DNA from: Anaerolineae bacterium
Lineage (GTDB): Bacteria; Chloroflexota; Anaerolineae; JAADDB01
Assembly (NCBI GenBank): GCA_015486895.1
Contig: WFQT01000474.1
Coordinates: 1 to 7,489 of the forward strand
Direction: 5' to 3'
DNA: 7,489 bases
This document shows, in pieces, positions 5,885 through 7,489 of this stretch. A program made the position numbers and the translations under genes. The notes below the pieces were generated by a model that was not told where the DNA came from, searched no databases, and saw only the letters and a program-made list of their open reading frames with translations. Numbering within the stretch: the first letter of the stretch is position 1; every line of letters begins with the position of its first letter.

Positions 5885-6802
5885 CTACCACTGCGATACC
5901 TGCAAATGCGGGATGGGTTGAATCTGTGTTGCTGCCTTCAGCGCATATTCCATAGCCCAGATGGCCTGGGGACGCATGTACATAGAAGCACGAAAGCGCC
6001 CGTCTTCAGTCCAGGCTTCTGGGGTGCGGAACCAGAGAGCACCGGTTTCATAAGTGCAGTGATAGACGCCCCAAGCCGTATTCCACGCCATATCATCAGC
6101 GCCTTGCTGGAGCATGTGGGCCGCCAAGGCATAGGTAATGCCGGCCCAAACCTCCTGTGACTGAATAGCACTGGTGTCCACAGAACCATCCGGCCGGGTT
6201 CCGTTCACAGCGCCCATTTTCCCCCCGGCAAAGCCCTGCACATTGGCTTGGTAAACGGCTTGCAATACTGAAGCAACGTGCTCTGCCGGCACCACATCCG
6301 GCAATCGGCATAGTTCAGCGTACCACTGCCCGGCCAGTTGATCGGCCATCAGGCTATCGTGATACACGCTACCGGTATCGTAGTTATAATAACGCCCATT
6401 CCATAGCTTGGCTTCATAGCTTTCCCGAGCCAGTGTTAGCCAAGAGATAAACTGCTTGGCGGCAGCGTCGTCTTGCTCTAATTTTGCCATTTTCGCTGCC
6501 GCCTCCAGGGCCGACAGCCAGAGACCACCACAATAAGCGCTGGGGCCCTTCATAGGCCAGGTATCATATGTCTGGTCCGGCAAACCATCATTTTCAGGTA
6601 AGCCATCCCCATCTCGATCAAAGTGCTCCAAATATACCATGGCCGATTTCACCGCCCCCCAGCCGTCGTCTACTAGCGAACGATCACCGGTAACTAAGTA
6701 ATCGCGGTGGAGTAAGAGAACAAACTTACTATTCAAATCCTTCCAGATATTGATATCCTGGAAGTCATAAGCATTCACAGCCAGCCAAGGAGATTCTGAT
6801 GG
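5885..6802 (-). pseudogene. GH116 (GBA2-type) beta-glucosidase, 5'-truncated remnant
   Basis: The protein runs from a TAG at 6805-6803 to a TAG at 5887-5885. It matches the C-terminal catalytic part of bile-acid beta-glucosidase/glucosylceramidase-type enzymes (GH116, former DUF608). Landmarks in order are SPWLAVNAY, WKDLNSKFVL, DRDGDGLPEN, DQTYDTW, GPSAYCGGLWL, LWNGRYYNYD, MADQLAGQW, VQGFAGGKMGAVNG, SQEVWAGITYALA, FRTPEAW and MRPQAIWAMEYAL. The Asp of MADQ (codon 6343-6341) corresponds to the family's acid/base. The nucleophile Glu and the whole N-terminal domain are missing, since full-length members have about 800-900 residues. A GTG at 6778 could start a 297-residue product, but family homology (SPWLA) continues upstream of it to the stop, so the gene is truncated rather than short. 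No ribosome binding site is evident. It is probably non-functional. Confidence 0.85.
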
Positions 6803-6805
6803 CTA

Positions 6806-6858
6806 TTTATTCTTTCTTTGCGTCTTAGTGACCTTTACGGCTCTGCGTTAGATTTTCG
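6806..6858. repeat. Fragment of a dispersed 'CGCAAAG' intergenic repeat at the pseudogene break
   Basis: On the minus strand this reads AACGCAGAGCCGTAAAGG followed by CACTAAGACGCAAAGAAAG. That is a slightly decayed form of the 'CGCAGAGACGCAAAGGCGCTAAGACGCAAAG' style of repeat I know from many environmental genomes. No second copy is in this window, so the identification rests on memory of the pattern. It begins within a few bases of the point where GH116 homology stops. Confidence 0.4.
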
Positions 6859-6956
6859 TCCAGTATACAAGAACTTCACTGGTAAGGTACTGGATCAGTT
6901 GGCGACCATCTCACAGGCTTTGCCGAGAGACTCTTACCTCTGTCCATAACACCCAC

Positions 6957-7142
6957 GTGGACGGGAGTGTTTTCAGTCCACCGGATAAATCCGGAACTGA
7001 AGGTGGGCGCTGCACGCTGTGCAGCGCCCACCGAACCAGCGTCGTGTTTACGGCCACATCCTTTTGTCGTGGGAACGTGCCCTACGCGCCCACCTCCGGT
7101 TCGGCGAGCGGTAGCCCGCCTCTAAAGCCGAATTTCATTCGG
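6957..7142 (-). other. Highly structured segment, possible transposon right end / omega-RNA-like relic
   Basis: Successive inverted repeats crowd this stretch: GTGGAC/GTCCAC (6957-6962, 6976-6981); TTCAGT/ACTGAA (6972-6977, 6996-7001) enclosing CCGGAT/ATCCGG; a perfect 14-bp stem with a 3-base loop (7002-7032); a 7-bp stem (7103-7120); and CCGAAT/ATTCGG (7128-7142). It lies at and beyond the 3' end of a probable tnpB relic on the same strand. In IS200/IS605 elements that is where the right-end hairpins and the omega-RNA are found. The structure is observed; its identity is inference. Confidence 0.35.
7002..7032. repeat. Perfect 14-bp hairpin with 3-base loop
   Basis: GGTGGGCGCTGCAC (7002-7015) pairs completely with GTGCAGCGCCCACC (7019-7032) around the loop GCT. 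It is very GC-rich and lacks a T-run on either side, so a simple intrinsic terminator is not favoured. It is the strongest secondary structure in the window. Confidence 0.85.
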
Positions 7143-7243
7143 TGGTCGCGTTCCACCACTGCATCGCTCCCAACTCGGTCAGGACACACCCATTTCAATC
7201 GCCGGTTTGCGTTGCAACAATTCAAGAATCCACAAATTTTCAT
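7082..7243 (-). pseudogene. tnpB: Probable 3' relic of an IS200/IS605-type tnpB (zinc-ribbon end)
   Basis: A 53-codon open frame runs from the ATG at 7243 to the TAG ending at 7082. It contains KICGFLNCC near its start, then RRLKWVCPD, then VERDH. That order echoes the TnpB C-terminal zinc ribbon and RuvC-III end, usually like SKxCSxCG...LxWxCPxCG...DRDxNAAxN. The second CxxC is broken (CPDRVG instead of CPxCG), the stretch between the Cys pairs is shortened, and the NAA after RDH is lost, so it is decayed. In-frame sequence just upstream (QVFFLPT) could be the degraded 'FPSSK' lead-in, but no further TnpB homology is visible before an in-frame stop. The nuclease body is missing. The hairpin-rich DNA just downstream fits this reading. 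It could be chance resemblance; I put it at about even odds. Confidence 0.45.
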
Positions 7244-7324
7244 TGTAGGGAGGAAAAACACCTGGGAGCAAGTGACGTTAATAGTTATCCCTGCCTGGCG
7301 GCGCCACTTGCCCTATTGGTGCGA

Positions 7325-7489
7325 TTAGGGAATATACGGCCCCAACACAATAGTGGCGTTTTGACCACCTAAACCGAAGGAATTGGAAATGGCGATCCGA
7401 ATGCCGTTGCTCAACCGGCGCTTACTGTTGGGTACGTAATCTAAATCGCATTCTGGATCAGGGTCCTCGTAGTTGATAGTGGGATGGAC
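7325..7489 (-). CDS. fabF: 3-oxoacyl-ACP synthase II (FabF-type), C-terminal 54 codons (cut by window edge)
   Basis: The minus-strand frame enters at the right edge and ends at the TAA at 7327-7325. It reads HPTINYEDPDPECDLDYVPN, then NGIRIAISNSFGLGGQNATI. This is the signature C-terminal end of beta-ketoacyl-ACP synthase II: the PTxNxExPDPxCDLDYVPN segment and the SNSFGxGGxNA loop that lines the active site. The enzyme condenses malonyl-ACP with acyl-ACP in fatty-acid chain elongation in the cytoplasm. The catalytic Cys and both His residues are beyond the window. The loop reads GLGG where the usual sequence is GFGG. It is the only clear housekeeping gene here. A related type I/II polyketide ketosynthase is possible but the PDPECDLDYVPN segment favours FabF. 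Confidence 0.92.
   Translation of the reverse strand, partial: VHPTINYEDPDPECDLDYVPNSKRRLSNGIRIAISNSFGLGGQNATIVLGPYIP

Larger units (their letters stand above)
6859..7324. other. Intergenic stretch with inverted repeats and a transposon relic
   Basis: The stretch lies between the GH116 remnant and the fabF end. About 6859-6950 shows only short inverted repeats (TCCAGT at 6859-6864 with ACTGGA at 6889-6894). From 6957 to 7142 there is a run of hairpins. 7082-7243 carries the probable tnpB relic. 7244-7324 shows nothing I can identify and no strong terminator for fabF. Confidence 0.6.

Noticed and set aside
5780..6160. Plus-strand open frame antisense to the GH116 remnant
   Set aside because: The minus-strand frame carries unmistakable family motifs, so this is its shadow.
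6859..6904. ACTGGATCAGTTGGCG (6889-6904) as an end of another ACTGGA-type miniature element
   Set aside because: It resembles the terminal repeat only with gaps, and no partner end or duplication is visible.
6957..7328. 123-codon plus-strand open frame
   Set aside because: It spans perfect hairpins and the antisense of the tnpB relic, with low-complexity Ser/Thr/Arg translation and no ribosome binding site.

Overview
The window looks like accessory chromosome from a member of the Chloroflexota (Anaerolineae/Caldilinea-like). The reasons are a large secreted Asp-box protein with a Thr-Pro linker holding a YLPSLFKS segment (a style common in secreted proteins of that phylum), intergenic DNA rich in dispersed 'cacagattgcacgg / atcagcgt' repeats, and moderate GC. 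This is an inference from style; no marker gene fixes the lineage.

Layout. Positions 1-173 (minus) hold the DNA-binding N-terminus of a LacI-family repressor. Its promoter (257-285) is bracketed by two AAACGTTT operators. Positions 300-1129 have no credible gene. They hold dispersed repeats, including an inverted copy of a repeat family interrupted by a 151-bp MITE-like insertion (474-624) with terminal inverted repeats and an 8-bp duplication. Positions 1130-5101 (plus) encode a 1323-residue secreted or membrane-anchored protein: signal segment, Asp-box beta-propeller region, Thr-Pro linker, and two tandem jelly-roll (LamG/ConA-like) modules. A 13-bp hairpin (5163-5197) follows it. Next comes an intact 153-bp MITE-like element (5211-5363) with 14-bp terminal inverted repeats and a 5-bp duplication; a related copy lies upstream of the large gene at about 932-1057. 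Positions 5427-5729 (plus) encode a 100-residue protein of unknown function.

From 5885 to the end everything recognisable is on the minus strand. There is a decapitated GH116 (GBA2-type) beta-glucosidase remnant (5885-6802), a dispersed-repeat tract at its broken end, and a strongly structured stretch (about 6957-7142). Then comes what I read as the decayed C-terminal zinc-ribbon end of an IS200/IS605-type tnpB (7082-7243), and finally the last 54 codons of a FabF-type beta-ketoacyl-ACP synthase (7325-7489).

How the parts fit: this is not one operon. The LacI-type regulator points away from the large gene and probably controls itself and sugar-related genes beyond the left edge. The large protein, the small protein and the GH116 relic are separated by repeats. 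The window reads as a recombination-prone, repeat-populated region between functional units. I see no complete defence system, CRISPR array, tRNA or rRNA. The most novel-looking signals are the nested miniature elements, the structured minus-strand segment beside the tnpB relic, and the domain architecture of the large secreted protein.
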